Assembly: GCA_965216695.1 (NCBI GenBank)
Contig: OZ244212.1
Coordinates: 62,001-126,000, forward strand
Direction of reading: 5' to 3'
Source: G965216695 sp965216695
GTDB lineage: Bacteria > Pseudomonadota > Gammaproteobacteria > Pseudomonadales > Azotimanducaceae
Length of the DNA stretch: 64,000 bases
Positions within the stretch are counted from its first letter, which is position 1. Every line of letters starts with the position of its first letter. The translations under genes were made by a program, and so were the position numbers. Of this stretch, positions 55,066 through 63,396 are shown piece by piece. The notes beneath the pieces are model-generated. The model saw only the letters and a list, made by a program, of their open reading frames with translations, was not told the origin of the DNA and ran no database searches.

Positions 55066-56150
55066 GGCCAATCCCTCGATGGGGACATGAAGCTGCCCCC
55101 GGAGATCCGTGATAGTCCCCAGTAGGCCGCGGATGCGAGCGGATCACCCTCCATCGGAAACATAATCACATTCACTGGAACTTGTCTTGGCAAGTTATTG
55201 ATAGCGCTACGAAAAAAATCCATTCGCGCTTTGCCAGTTACCGTCGCGTTGCGCGGTGCACGCGTGCCCTGGGTTGGCAGAGAATCGATGACGAGAAACA
55301 CGTTGTCCGGGAGCGGATTCATATCGCGGATGAACGTGAACAGATTTTCGAGACTCGTGCCGTCCTCGGGCAGCAACGCATTGAGCGCGTGCATTGAGTC
55401 CTGCAGCACGCGGCCTTGCTCTACCGGCACCCACGTATCCTCCGAGTTGTCGATCAGCGACCAGGGTTTGGTGTTGAACGCAATCAGTTGGAATTCTGAA
55501 TCCAGCGGTAACTGGGCGGTAAGCCACTCGGTGGTGCGCAACGCACGCTGCCACTTTGGCGCAGCCCGTTTACGCTCGTCGGACATGTTGCGCCGGCGCA
55601 GGACGTTGACGATCGTGTCGTCGAGCATGCTGGCTGACGCATCCAGCGCGATCAGGATGCGCTTCCCGCCCACCTTCAACCCGGTAAGGTACTGGCGGTC
55701 GCCTTCGCCCTCCACCGCGCGCACGCGATTGCCGTCATTTGCGTCTTCCGCCGCGCGCATCTGTTCTACGTCTTCTTTTCGACTTTCGACGTCTGCCCGG
55801 AGTTCCTCCAGGCTCGTCACTTGCGCGAGCGAGCGATCCTCCAGTTCGGAGAACTCATCACGCTGTTTTTCCAGCGTCGATTCCGTGGACGTAAGACGTT
55901 GCTGTGCATCATCGAGGCGCTGCCGCGTGTCATCCAGCTCCTGTAGCAGCTCGAATAGGTCCTTCTCACCGCGTTGTACCTGGTAGTCGAGTAGGCGAAT
56001 CTCAGACAGCCGGTCCTTGTTGACGACTTTTGCGTCTTCCTGAGTGGCGTGATTAATGATCAGGAAAATGAGGACGACGGCGCCGAAACCGCAGGACATC
56101 ACATCCAGAAAGGAGAGCGAGAACACGTTGAAGCGTTGACGCTTGGCCAC
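55062..56150 (-). CDS. ExbD/TolR-like membrane protein with periplasmic VWA domain, copy 1
   Basis: A 362-residue protein with the layout of copy 2. The N-terminus MAKRQRFNVF is basic, then the transmembrane segment SLSFLDVMSCGFGAVVLIFLI, with Asp16 in the FLDVM motif that aligns with FIDVM of ExbD. A long coiled coil spans about residues 48-135. The VWA domain begins ILIALDASASM with MIDAS Asp170-x-Ser172-x-Ser174. GTG start, three bases after the upstream stop. Two different B subunits in one operon suggests a heteromeric channel, or one channel plus an accessory. Confidence 0.85.
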   Translation of the reverse strand: MAKRQRFNVFSLSFLDVMSCGFGAVVLIFLIINHATQEDAKVVNKDRLSEIRLLDYQVQRGEKDLFELLQELDDTRQRLDDAQQRLTSTESTLEKQRDEFSELEDRSLAQVTSLEELRADVESRKEDVEQMRAAEDANDGNRVRAVEGEGDRQYLTGLKVGGKRILIALDASASMLDDTIVNVLRRRNMSDERKRAAPKWQRALRTTEWLTAQLPLDSEFQLIAFNTKPWSLIDNSEDTWVPVEQGRVLQDSMHALNALLPEDGTSLENLFTFIRDMNPLPDNVFLVIDSLPTQGTRAPRNATVTGKARMDFFRSAINNLPRQVPVNVIMFPMEGDPLASAAYWGLSRISGGSFMSPSRDWP

Positions 56151-56153
56151 TGG

Positions 56154-57428
56154 TCATTCCAAGAGTCGAAAGACGAGGTATTCGGCGCCACGGGTGCGCA
56201 CACGATCGCCCGAAGCGAGGCGGTGCAGGCCGGAGCCGGGTGTGCCATTCACCACAAGGTCTGCAGAGGCGGCGACGTGGAAGGCCGAGCCTTCGGCCTG
56301 TACAGGCAGACCGAACACACCAGGCGCGATTGGCACAGCCTGGTGGAGCGGTTCCTCTCCGTGCATACACAGGACGTGAGTTGGTGCGGCGCGCGCAGAC
56401 GACGCTGCATCCTGCGCCGGCTGATCACGCGTTGCCAACGCGGGTAAACGGGTAACCAGACGCGGCGACGACGGATCCAGTAATAGCGGCTTGTGGGTCA
56501 CTACGCCGCGTATCAGGTCGGTCGAACTGGCCACGTCTACCTGCAATCCTGCGCTTTCCAACACGTCCTTCATGCCCGGCAGTCGTATCGTCGTTTCCGG
56601 TACGACGAGATGGTCCGTACCATTCAGGCGTTCCAGCACCGGCTGCAGCCGTTGGGCGAGTTTCTCGCGCAGCAGATCCTGGCTGAACGTGAGGCGCCGC
56701 GTGTCGCCGTCGCGTTCGATCTGCACCGGGTAATCGCGCAGCGGAGCGGACGCGTCCGCTGATCGCCACCAAGTAGTTACCTGATCGTGAACCTGCTGTT
56801 CCGTATGGGCCGAATGGAGCGGATCGAACCGCGTGTCATTAATGAAACGATCCGCCACGACGTTGATCCACCCGTCCAGCACGTGGGCAATTCCGAAGCC
56901 TGCCATGTCTTCGGTTGCATCCACCGCGATCTTCCCATCGTCCAGGCTCAGCGTGCTGAGCAGCGCACGGTGCCGCTGCAAGTCCAGCACGCGCGTGCCG
57001 CTGGCAGAGGGTACGACGCTGCCGGCGATTGCAGGCAGCGGTACGAACCCACCGACGGGCATTCCAGCTTCCTGGGCGATACCGAGCAATACGCCGAGCT
57101 GGTCTGCACCGGTCCCTGCAGGCACCACCACAATCATCGCCTCGTCCGCGTGTTCTGCCAGCGTCTTCAAGTGCCAGAACACCAGATCTGCATTGTTGCG
57201 TGCGCCTCCGATGGCGCGCGGCAGCGGCTCCGCATCGAGCCGCTGCCAGAACGTGGAATTGGCGACGAGAGGCAGCAGCCGGGCGTGCGCTTCCGCTTGC
57301 ATACCAAACACCAGCGACCCGTTGAGCTCGACGGCGATACCCGGCTCGCAATAGCGTTCGCGGTCGCCGCTAACGAGCGCAATCTGCTGGTCATTCAGCA
57401 GCAGCACCGACATGTCGTCGACGCTCAT
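56154..57428 (-). CDS. Actin/Hsp70-like cytoplasmic protein of the operon
   Basis: A 424-residue protein without signal or transmembrane helix. The N-terminus SVLLLNDQQIALVSGDRERYCEPGIAVELNGSLVFG and the block ADLVFWHLKTLAEHADEAMIVVVPAGTGADQLGVLLGIAQEAGMPVGGFVPLPAIAG look like the sub-domain layout of actin-fold (Hsp70/PilM/GspL type) proteins. Canonical ATP-binding phosphate loops are weak, so it may be a degenerate, non-hydrolysing scaffold. The C-terminal 80 residues form a beta-rich FHA-like region. It overlaps the channel gene by four bases. The fold call is inference from pattern and needs structure prediction. Confidence 0.6.
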   Translation of the reverse strand: MSVDDMSVLLLNDQQIALVSGDRERYCEPGIAVELNGSLVFGMQAEAHARLLPLVANSTFWQRLDAEPLPRAIGGARNNADLVFWHLKTLAEHADEAMIVVVPAGTGADQLGVLLGIAQEAGMPVGGFVPLPAIAGSVVPSASGTRVLDLQRHRALLSTLSLDDGKIAVDATEDMAGFGIAHVLDGWINVVADRFINDTRFDPLHSAHTEQQVHDQVTTWWRSADASAPLRDYPVQIERDGDTRRLTFSQDLLREKLAQRLQPVLERLNGTDHLVVPETTIRLPGMKDVLESAGLQVDVASSTDLIRGVVTHKPLLLDPSSPRLVTRLPALATRDQPAQDAASSARAAPTHVLCMHGEEPLHQAVPIAPGVFGLPVQAEGSAFHVAASADLVVNGTPGSGLHRLASGDRVRTRGAEYLVFRLLE

Positions 57429-58243
57429 GCGTTGCGTACCTGAAGGTGGCGCAACAGCCGCTGGTCGCAGTAGGTTTGTGAATCCAGAACCAGTCGTTCC
57501 TGAATCAACTGCAGCTGGTGCATCAGAAACATGATGACGATGCTGATCACCAGCGCGACGAACGTGGAGTTGAAGGCGACACCGAGACTCGTCGTGACCC
57601 CGGCAATGTCGCCCTCTACTGCTTTGTAGGCTTGACCGAGCGCTTCGCCGATGCCACGAACGGTACCGATGAAGCCGATCGACGGAATCGCCCAGGCAAT
57701 GTAGCGCACCATGGACAGCTCACTGTCCAGACGATCGGACTCTGCCTCGCACACAGATTTAACGGCTTCGGACACGTCCTGCACGTTGCGGGTCGACGAA
57801 AAACGCTGTAGTGCGGCCATCACCGCGCGCGGCAGCAGATAGTTCTGCTCCTCGACCGGCAGCGCCTGGATAGGGCGGGTGTACTCCCTCGTGTCTTCGG
57901 GCAGAACACTCATACCGTCGCTCACGTTCACCAGATCCTGCTGCAGCAGGCTGCGTTCGCGCAGTGCATTGCGGCCCTTATAACCCATTATGGCCATCGC
58001 CCACAGCATCAGGATGAAGCACGTTTCCTGCTCGTAGTCGCGGAGCACGACGTAAAGCGAGCGGTCCTGCACGTACGCTTCACCTTCAGCAGCGCGTTCA
58101 GCCTGTGCGGTCAAAATTGCATCTGCATTCGGGCGGATGACACTGATGTAGATCAGGTGCACAACGATTACCGCCGCAATCAAGGCGCCGATCTGATACA
58201 CCAACTCGAATGGCAATTGTTCTCGAAACGGTCGCTTGGTCAT
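57425..58243 (-). CDS. MotA/TolQ/ExbB family proton-channel protein
   Basis: A 272-residue inner-membrane protein with three helices: residues 16-36, 74-88 and about 183-245 as two. The conserved proton-channel signature is IAWAIPSIGFIGTVRGIGEALGQA followed by DIAGVTTSLGVAFNSTFVALVISIVIMF, as in MotA/TolQ/ExbB. It should form a pentamer around a dimer of ExbD-like subunits and convert proton flow to movement; the downstream VWA proteins provide that partner. ATG 58243 is chosen as the start: the frame upstream to 58429 would add a non-family tail. Long periplasmic loop (residues 37-73) is unusual compared with MotA. Confidence 0.88.
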   Translation of the reverse strand: MTKRPFREQLPFELVYQIGALIAAVIVVHLIYISVIRPNADAILTAQAERAAEGEAYVQDRSLYVVLRDYEQETCFILMLWAMAIMGYKGRNALRERSLLQQDLVNVSDGMSVLPEDTREYTRPIQALPVEEQNYLLPRAVMAALQRFSSTRNVQDVSEAVKSVCEAESDRLDSELSMVRYIAWAIPSIGFIGTVRGIGEALGQAYKAVEGDIAGVTTSLGVAFNSTFVALVISIVIMFLMHQLQLIQERLVLDSQTYCDQRLLRHLQVRNA

Positions 58244-58250
58244 CGTCGTC

Positions 58251-58502
58251 TCATATGTCCGCTGGAAATGAGACCGCAAAATCCTCGGATATCTCCTCGG
58301 ATGGCAAAAAGACATCAGGCTGATTTTCGGAAGGCGTGCGTGATGCCGATTGTGAATCGCCGCCCGAATTGGCATCCCGTTGATCGGCGGTCGAAGATTC
58401 GCCGGGTTCCTCGTCAGCGTCCGCTCCATAGACAGGAGAGGGCTGCAGCGCAGCTGTCCCCAGGCAGAGTACCAGGACTAGCTCCGTAACGCGTGTTCTC
58501 AC
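58251..58502 (-). CDS. Small secreted acidic protein
   Basis: An 83-residue protein. GTG 58502 overlaps the stop of the PEGA/SUMF1 gene (GTGA). Signal peptide VRTRVTELVLVLCLGTAALQPSPVYG, then a disordered acidic region rich in Ser, Asp, Glu and Gln, and an end FLPSEEISEDFAVSFPADI that looks like a short folded or binding motif. Channel gene starts seven bases later. The open frame extends far upstream but that part is antisense noise within the PEGA gene. Probably a periplasmic linker or plug for the channel; function unknown. Confidence 0.6.
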   Translation of the reverse strand: MRTRVTELVLVLCLGTAALQPSPVYGADADEEPGESSTADQRDANSGGDSQSASRTPSENQPDVFLPSEEISEDFAVSFPADI

Positions 58503-60556
58503 GAGGCCTCCGCGTAGCGCGCCAGGCGGAACCCGACGTCCTGGCGGCCGTCCACGCCATAGTCCCGAAACGTCAGCCGCAGATCCGTGATGGTACCGTG
58601 CATCCAACTCGAGCCTTTGATCACGAAGTATTCTCCCTGCGCTGGACCTATGGGATCCGCAACCGTGTCGCGCTCCGGTATCGCGTAGTAATCGCCGGTC
58701 CACTCCGCAACATTGCCCCCCATATCGTACAACCCGAGCGCATTCGCGGTGAACGTTCCTACCGGCGCGCTCACGATATGGTTGTCGTTGTAACCAAAGA
58801 TGATTCTACCGACCAGATGCGCCGCGGAGCGGTCGGCGTAGTTGCCATGCCGGTCCGGTGGCGGGAGATTGGTACCCCAGGGGAAGCGGAGCGGAGGGTC
58901 GACGCTCTGTACCTGACGCACGGCGTAAGCCCACTCCGCTTCGGTCGGCAACCGGTATCCCGTGGCACTGGCGTTGCGGCCCTGGAGCTTGCCGAGCTGA
59001 ATGTCGTAGTACGGCTCGAACCCTTCTTTCTCGGATAACCAGTTGCAGTACAACGCCGCATCGATCCAGCTCACATTGGCGGCAGGCTGGTCGGGTTTGT
59101 CGAGGTCCATTTCTTCAAATTTACCGCTATCGTGCCCACTCGCGAAGGCTTCGAACTGTGCGTTGGTTACTTCGTGCGTACCCAGGTAGAACAGGCGGTT
59201 CATGGTTACGTCGCGCAGTGTTTCATTGGCCCTTCGTCCCGGTTCGCGTCGCGATGCGCCCATCGTGAAGTCGCGCGGCTGAACAAGCACGAGGGTTTGT
59301 CCGATCGATGTTTCGATCGTCGGCTGCAACGCCGCAAGGCGGGCTTCCTCATGAGTCAATAATTTGACCTTCAGTTCCTGCGTCAAACCCGCCTTCGGGG
59401 TGATCGTGGTCTTGTATCCGGCATAGCCGTCGAGGGTGACTTCGAACGCCTGGGTACGGATGGGCAGATTGAACGATTGCGAGCCAGCGCCTGCGGGCTT
59501 ACCGTTCAGAAAAACCTGCGCGTCCGGAGGCTGAGTGGTCACGACGATCGTACCGGTGAGCAGCGGCAGCTGCAGATTCACTGCTCGCTCGGTGCCTGCT
59601 TCCAGGGTCACCGTACGCGTGACGGTGCCGAAGCCCGGCCGATAGGCCTGTACACGGTAAGGTTCGCCAGATTTCACCTCAATGGCGATTGGCGCTTCGC
59701 CCTGAAACGAGCCATTGAGCGTAATGCCCGCTCCGGACGGAGTCGTGGTAACCCGCAACACGCTGTCCGCACGAACGAGCGCCACCGGCTCCCAGATCTG
59801 CGGCTCTCGGGCCGCCGCGAGTACCCGGCGTACGTAACGTCGGTGACCTTCGAGTTCAAACGCGATGTCGTGTTCGCCGCTCGGTACCTCGACAATCGCT
59901 GGTGTGACCTGACCCGTGTCCACGCCATCGATCAGTACGCGGGCTCCGGCGGGCTCAGTGTTTACATCGAATTCGGCCCAATCGGGCAGCATAGTCTCGG
60001 TAACGGCTTGCACTTCATTGCGCCCCGCGACCTCCACGGTCCTGCGCGCTGGCTCATACCGTTCAAGCTGAAATTCGAATTGCTGTGCTCCCGCTGCGAC
60101 CGGTACGTCAGACAGCGGCGCTATGCCGATCACGTTGCCGTTGACGCGCACGGTCGCGCCTTCGGGCACGGTCGATATCGACAGCAGACCCGGCAACGGT
60201 TGCAATTCCAGCTGCAGGACTTGATTGCGATCCGATGTCACCTCGAACGACGTGTCCAGGGGGTGGTAACCATTGGCTTCCGCGTGCACGGTGTAGTTGC
60301 CGCGCAATAGCAGGTGTACGTTCTGGAGTGCCAGGTGCATTCCGCCGGACACGATTAAGCGGGTTGTTGGCACATTGGTTTCGATCTGTACCGAACGCGC
60401 GGTAAAAACGAACGCGAGTGCAGCGGCGCCGAGTAACGCAGCCGCCCCGAGGATCCAGTGGGTCGGACGAACCCGCCGTTCTCCGGTGACCTCTTCCCTG
60501 GGTGCATAGGCTACCGGCCGTATCAGTTCGCCGTCTGTCTCGACTGAGCGCTGCAT
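58499..60556 (-). CDS. Membrane-anchored PEGA-repeat protein with SUMF1/FGE-like domain lacking catalytic cysteines
   Basis: A 685-residue protein with one N-terminal transmembrane helix (about residues 34-53), a periplasmic stalk of four to five PEGA repeats (for example VPEGATVRVNGNVIGIAPL, EPAGARVLIDGVDTGQVTP, TPSGAGITLNGSFQGEAPI, PPDAQVFLNGKPAG), and, from about residue 425, a SUMF1/formylglycine-generating-type domain (YRLPTEAEWAYAVR, LGLYDMGGNVAEWTGDYY). The region at 647-660 (KGSSWMHGTITDLR) replaces the FGE stretch that carries catalytic cysteines, so formylglycine formation is unlikely; the fold may bind sugars or proteins instead. Starts one base inside the upstream stop (TGATG). 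Confidence 0.85.
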   Translation of the reverse strand: MQRSVETDGELIRPVAYAPREEVTGERRVRPTHWILGAAALLGAAALAFVFTARSVQIETNVPTTRLIVSGGMHLALQNVHLLLRGNYTVHAEANGYHPLDTSFEVTSDRNQVLQLELQPLPGLLSISTVPEGATVRVNGNVIGIAPLSDVPVAAGAQQFEFQLERYEPARRTVEVAGRNEVQAVTETMLPDWAEFDVNTEPAGARVLIDGVDTGQVTPAIVEVPSGEHDIAFELEGHRRYVRRVLAAAREPQIWEPVALVRADSVLRVTTTPSGAGITLNGSFQGEAPIAIEVKSGEPYRVQAYRPGFGTVTRTVTLEAGTERAVNLQLPLLTGTIVVTTQPPDAQVFLNGKPAGAGSQSFNLPIRTQAFEVTLDGYAGYKTTITPKAGLTQELKVKLLTHEEARLAALQPTIETSIGQTLVLVQPRDFTMGASRREPGRRANETLRDVTMNRLFYLGTHEVTNAQFEAFASGHDSGKFEEMDLDKPDQPAANVSWIDAALYCNWLSEKEGFEPYYDIQLGKLQGRNASATGYRLPTEAEWAYAVRQVQSVDPPLRFPWGTNLPPPDRHGNYADRSAAHLVGRIIFGYNDNHIVSAPVGTFTANALGLYDMGGNVAEWTGDYYAIPERDTVADPIGPAQGEYFVIKGSSWMHGTITDLRLTFRDYGVDGRQDVGFRLARYAEAS

Positions 60557-62082
60557 CAGCGGAAAGGCTCATTGCATCGGATGTCTACCGGCGGCATATC
60601 CGGTACCACTACGATGTTACGCCGGACGTCCTTGCAGCCCGCACGGCTGCCGATCACAGTGTACGCGCCCGGGCGAAGCTCCAGCCGCTTTTCGTCGAAC
60701 ATTCCCAGCGGCCCAACCGTGGATACCAGGATGCGCGTTTTGTTGTCGGATTGCAGGAGCACCGGGACGGGTTGGACATAACGGGCAACCAAACCTTCTG
60801 CGTCCGCAATCTTCGCCGCCAGCTCCGGTCCCGGCCGTTCCAGATCGCGCGCTTCCCGCAGAACCGATTGAGCGTCGCGCAGCAATTTATCCGAGCTCAG
60901 CTTATCGGGATTGGCAATGATGCGATCGAGAATCGTGTCGACACGCACGATCTGTTCCACGCGCGCGCGTCCGTTTTTGGCGAACTGGATGTTTGGGTCG
61001 ATCTGTAATGCCCGCGTATACACGTCCAGTGCATCCCGCCAACGGCGTTCGGATTCTGCCTCCAGTGCCGACGCTTCCAGGTCCGACATCGTTACCACAT
61101 CGGAGCGTTGGGAAACCTGCTGCAGGCCGGCAATCGCCATGTCGTTACCGGGCTCCAGATCCAGCGCACGGCGGAACGCGGCGCGGGCGGTATCGAAGCG
61201 TCGGGCATCCAACGCCTCGAAGCCGTCGGATAGAGCGCTGGCGACAATACCGTCAGTGACCGCCAATTCGGCCTGTTGCATACGCTCACCGACACCAGGA
61301 GTCTGCGGATCCAGCGCGAGTACGTCCTCGTAGGCCTGCAGGGCTTCGGGCCACGCGTCCACCAGTTCGTGATTGCGCGCTACTCGGAGCAGTCGAACGA
61401 TTTCGGGTAGTTTGGCCGCACGTGCGGCACCTGCGATTGCCTCGTTGTTCTTGGGATCGATCGCCAGTGCAACCGCGAAAGCCTGCGCAGCGGTATCGCC
61501 ATCGAGCGCAGAAAGCGCTGCGGTACCATCGGCTATTGCCGCCTCGACCCTGGTGTTGCCGTCCGCAATGAGCTGTTCGAGCGCTTGCGTTGCGCGCTGA
61601 TATTCAGCGATCGATTGATCGAACGCCTCCGCCAGAAAGGCTTCGTCGCCTGCGTTCGCCAGGTCGATTGCCGCATCGAGTTGTGCCTGTCCCCATTCAC
61701 CGACCTGCATGGTCTCTTCGAGCTGAAGCTGCAGCTCGACAAAACGCGCGAGTTCGGCCTGGGCTTTCTCTTCGGCGCGTTGCCGCTGCAACGCCTCGAA
61801 TGGGGCGAGTCCTTCGCTCGTAGCACCAGATGCAGGCGATGCCGACGGCGTCGACTCGTCGGGACTCTGAGTGAGCTCGGGTGCCGCCGGCGGATCCACT
61901 AAGCCGGGTACGATCGCGAGCGCAAGGACACCAAGCGCGATCACAGCGGCGAGCGCGAACAATCGACGCGGTATGCCGGGAGAGGTCTGCTTACCCGGTT
62001 GAGCGTGTGCTTCGGGACCGGACGGATCCCGGTGCGTCAACGGGACGGATTGCGGGCGGATTTGCTCGAAATCGTCGGTCAT
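60556..62082 (-). CDS. Membrane-anchored TPR protein with PEGA-like C-terminus
   Basis: A 508-residue protein: cytoplasmic Pro-rich start, one transmembrane helix (residues 41-62), Ser/Thr/Pro-rich linker, a helical region with several tetratricopeptide-like repeats (LANAGDEAFLAEAFDQSIAEYQRATQAL; AFAVALAIDPKNNEAIAGAA; AYEDVLALDPQTPGVGERM; AFRRALDLEPGNDMAIAGL; VYTRALQIDPNIQFAKNGRAR), and a short C-terminal beta unit (ILVSTVGPLGMFDEKRLELRPGAYTVIGSRAGCKDVRRNI) resembling a PEGA repeat. TPRs point to protein scaffolding in the periplasm. Overlaps the lipoprotein upstream by four bases. Confidence 0.8.
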   Translation of the reverse strand: MTDDFEQIRPQSVPLTHRDPSGPEAHAQPGKQTSPGIPRRLFALAAVIALGVLALAIVPGLVDPPAAPELTQSPDESTPSASPASGATSEGLAPFEALQRQRAEEKAQAELARFVELQLQLEETMQVGEWGQAQLDAAIDLANAGDEAFLAEAFDQSIAEYQRATQALEQLIADGNTRVEAAIADGTAALSALDGDTAAQAFAVALAIDPKNNEAIAGAARAAKLPEIVRLLRVARNHELVDAWPEALQAYEDVLALDPQTPGVGERMQQAELAVTDGIVASALSDGFEALDARRFDTARAAFRRALDLEPGNDMAIAGLQQVSQRSDVVTMSDLEASALEAESERRWRDALDVYTRALQIDPNIQFAKNGRARVEQIVRVDTILDRIIANPDKLSSDKLLRDAQSVLREARDLERPGPELAAKIADAEGLVARYVQPVPVLLQSDNKTRILVSTVGPLGMFDEKRLELRPGAYTVIGSRAGCKDVRRNIVVVPDMPPVDIRCNEPFR

Positions 62083-63395
62083 CGACCAGCATCAGGTCCA
62101 TCTTCCGCAGGAAGTTCTTCGGACTGCGCGGGAGTTGTGGCACCGGCCGATGAACCGTGCAGTACGTCAGCGCCCGGAGCTCCGGTGGGCTCTGGCTCGT
62201 CTGGTACCGGTAGCCCTAGGTCTTCGTAATACGCCCGGCGAAGAATTCCGCGTAGCTGGTCGTATTGCTCCTCAACCGACCCCTGAAGCCGCAACGTCTG
62301 ATTTTCGAGTTCGAGCGTGTAGGGAAGAATCTCGGCTTCGGCTGCGGTACCTATCTCCTCGATCGCGTCGGCGTGCATCGATGCCTCTGCGCGTTTGGCA
62401 ATAGCGCTTTTGACGGTAACCGCTCCGCTCATCACGCTGACGACGCCGCTGGCGTCTACCGCATAGTCGTTACTTTCGTAGATTGCGGCGACGCCGCCCA
62501 CGATCGCCATGGTGCCACCCAACGCGCGGGCCCGGGCTTGCGCGCGCAGCTGCTTGTATTCTATGGCTTCGTCGTACGTCGATTTGCGCCAGTTCTGGTA
62601 GGGCGTGAACATGTTGCGATGATAGTTTGCGTAGTACTCATCGACGGTGTCGATGAATAGATACTCGCGTTCGCGAATCTTTCGCACACGTTCCAGATTC
62701 GGATCGTTCTCCGCCGGCAGCTTTACGAGATCGTATCCATCGTCACCGTCGCGAGCCAAATAGTCATCAAAGGCATCAGGCGCAAAACCCTTCGCGAATC
62801 GCATCTCGGCGATCCGCCGAATCTCCCGGATCTCGTCGTTGCTGAGCGTCGCGCGGTAGCTGAGCAGATCGTTGGCGAGGTCCTTGTAGATCGCCTGAAA
62901 CGGGTCCACTCCGGAGGGCACGGAATCATCGTACGCGTATTTGCTGGCGAGTGCCTCGTAGCTCTTGTGTAACCACTCGGTACCCCGAGCATCAACCGCA
63001 CGGACTTCGATCTCCATGCTCTCGCCATCTGAATGTAGAATTTTGCCTGACACCATCAGATCGACCGCGTTAGTGGGTCGAGGCACCACCCGGACCGCAC
63101 CCCAGTTGCCCGTGCTCTGAAGCATGTTCTTTGCGAAGTAGGGGAAGTAGATTGCTTCGGCTTCGCGGATATCCGGCTGGATGAGGCGGCGAATTCGTTC
63201 GTCGTAATCTTCCGGTACGTTGGGGTCGAAGATCGCCAGGCCAATATCCAGCAACTCGTCTTCGGTCTGCATCCGCTGCAGCTGGTCGGGCGGTGTCATG
63301 TCGACAACGCGTACCTCGGTCGAGACGCACCCAGCGGAGAGTGCCGCGAGCACGAACGCGGCTGCAAAGCCTTGGCGAATCGCAAATGTACTCAT
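62079..63395 (-). CDS. Large lipoprotein of the operon
   Basis: A 438-residue lipoprotein; signal with lipobox ALSAGC (Cys23). The mature part has an N-terminal domain starting VRVVDMTPPDQLQRMQTEDELLDIGLAIFDPNVPEDYDERIRRLIQPDIREAEAIYFPYFAKNMLQ, then a helical region around a conserved-looking LFIDTVDEYYANYHRNMFTPYQNWRKSTYDEAIEYKQLRAQARARALGGTMAIVGG, and an acidic disordered tail. I cannot assign a family. It probably links the channel complex to the outer membrane. Start ATG 63395 is one base after the upstream stop. Confidence 0.75.
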   Translation of the reverse strand: MSTFAIRQGFAAAFVLAALSAGCVSTEVRVVDMTPPDQLQRMQTEDELLDIGLAIFDPNVPEDYDERIRRLIQPDIREAEAIYFPYFAKNMLQSTGNWGAVRVVPRPTNAVDLMVSGKILHSDGESMEIEVRAVDARGTEWLHKSYEALASKYAYDDSVPSGVDPFQAIYKDLANDLLSYRATLSNDEIREIRRIAEMRFAKGFAPDAFDDYLARDGDDGYDLVKLPAENDPNLERVRKIREREYLFIDTVDEYYANYHRNMFTPYQNWRKSTYDEAIEYKQLRAQARARALGGTMAIVGGVAAIYESNDYAVDASGVVSVMSGAVTVKSAIAKRAEASMHADAIEEIGTAAEAEILPYTLELENQTLRLQGSVEEQYDQLRGILRRAYYEDLGLPVPDEPEPTGAPGADVLHGSSAGATTPAQSEELPAEDGPDAGR

Positions 63396-63396
63396 G

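Noticed and set aside
58499..60556. Formylglycine-generating enzyme that activates the sulfatase
   Set aside because: The SUMF1-fold domain lacks the catalytic cysteines in the expected loop, and it is fused to a periplasmic PEGA stalk.
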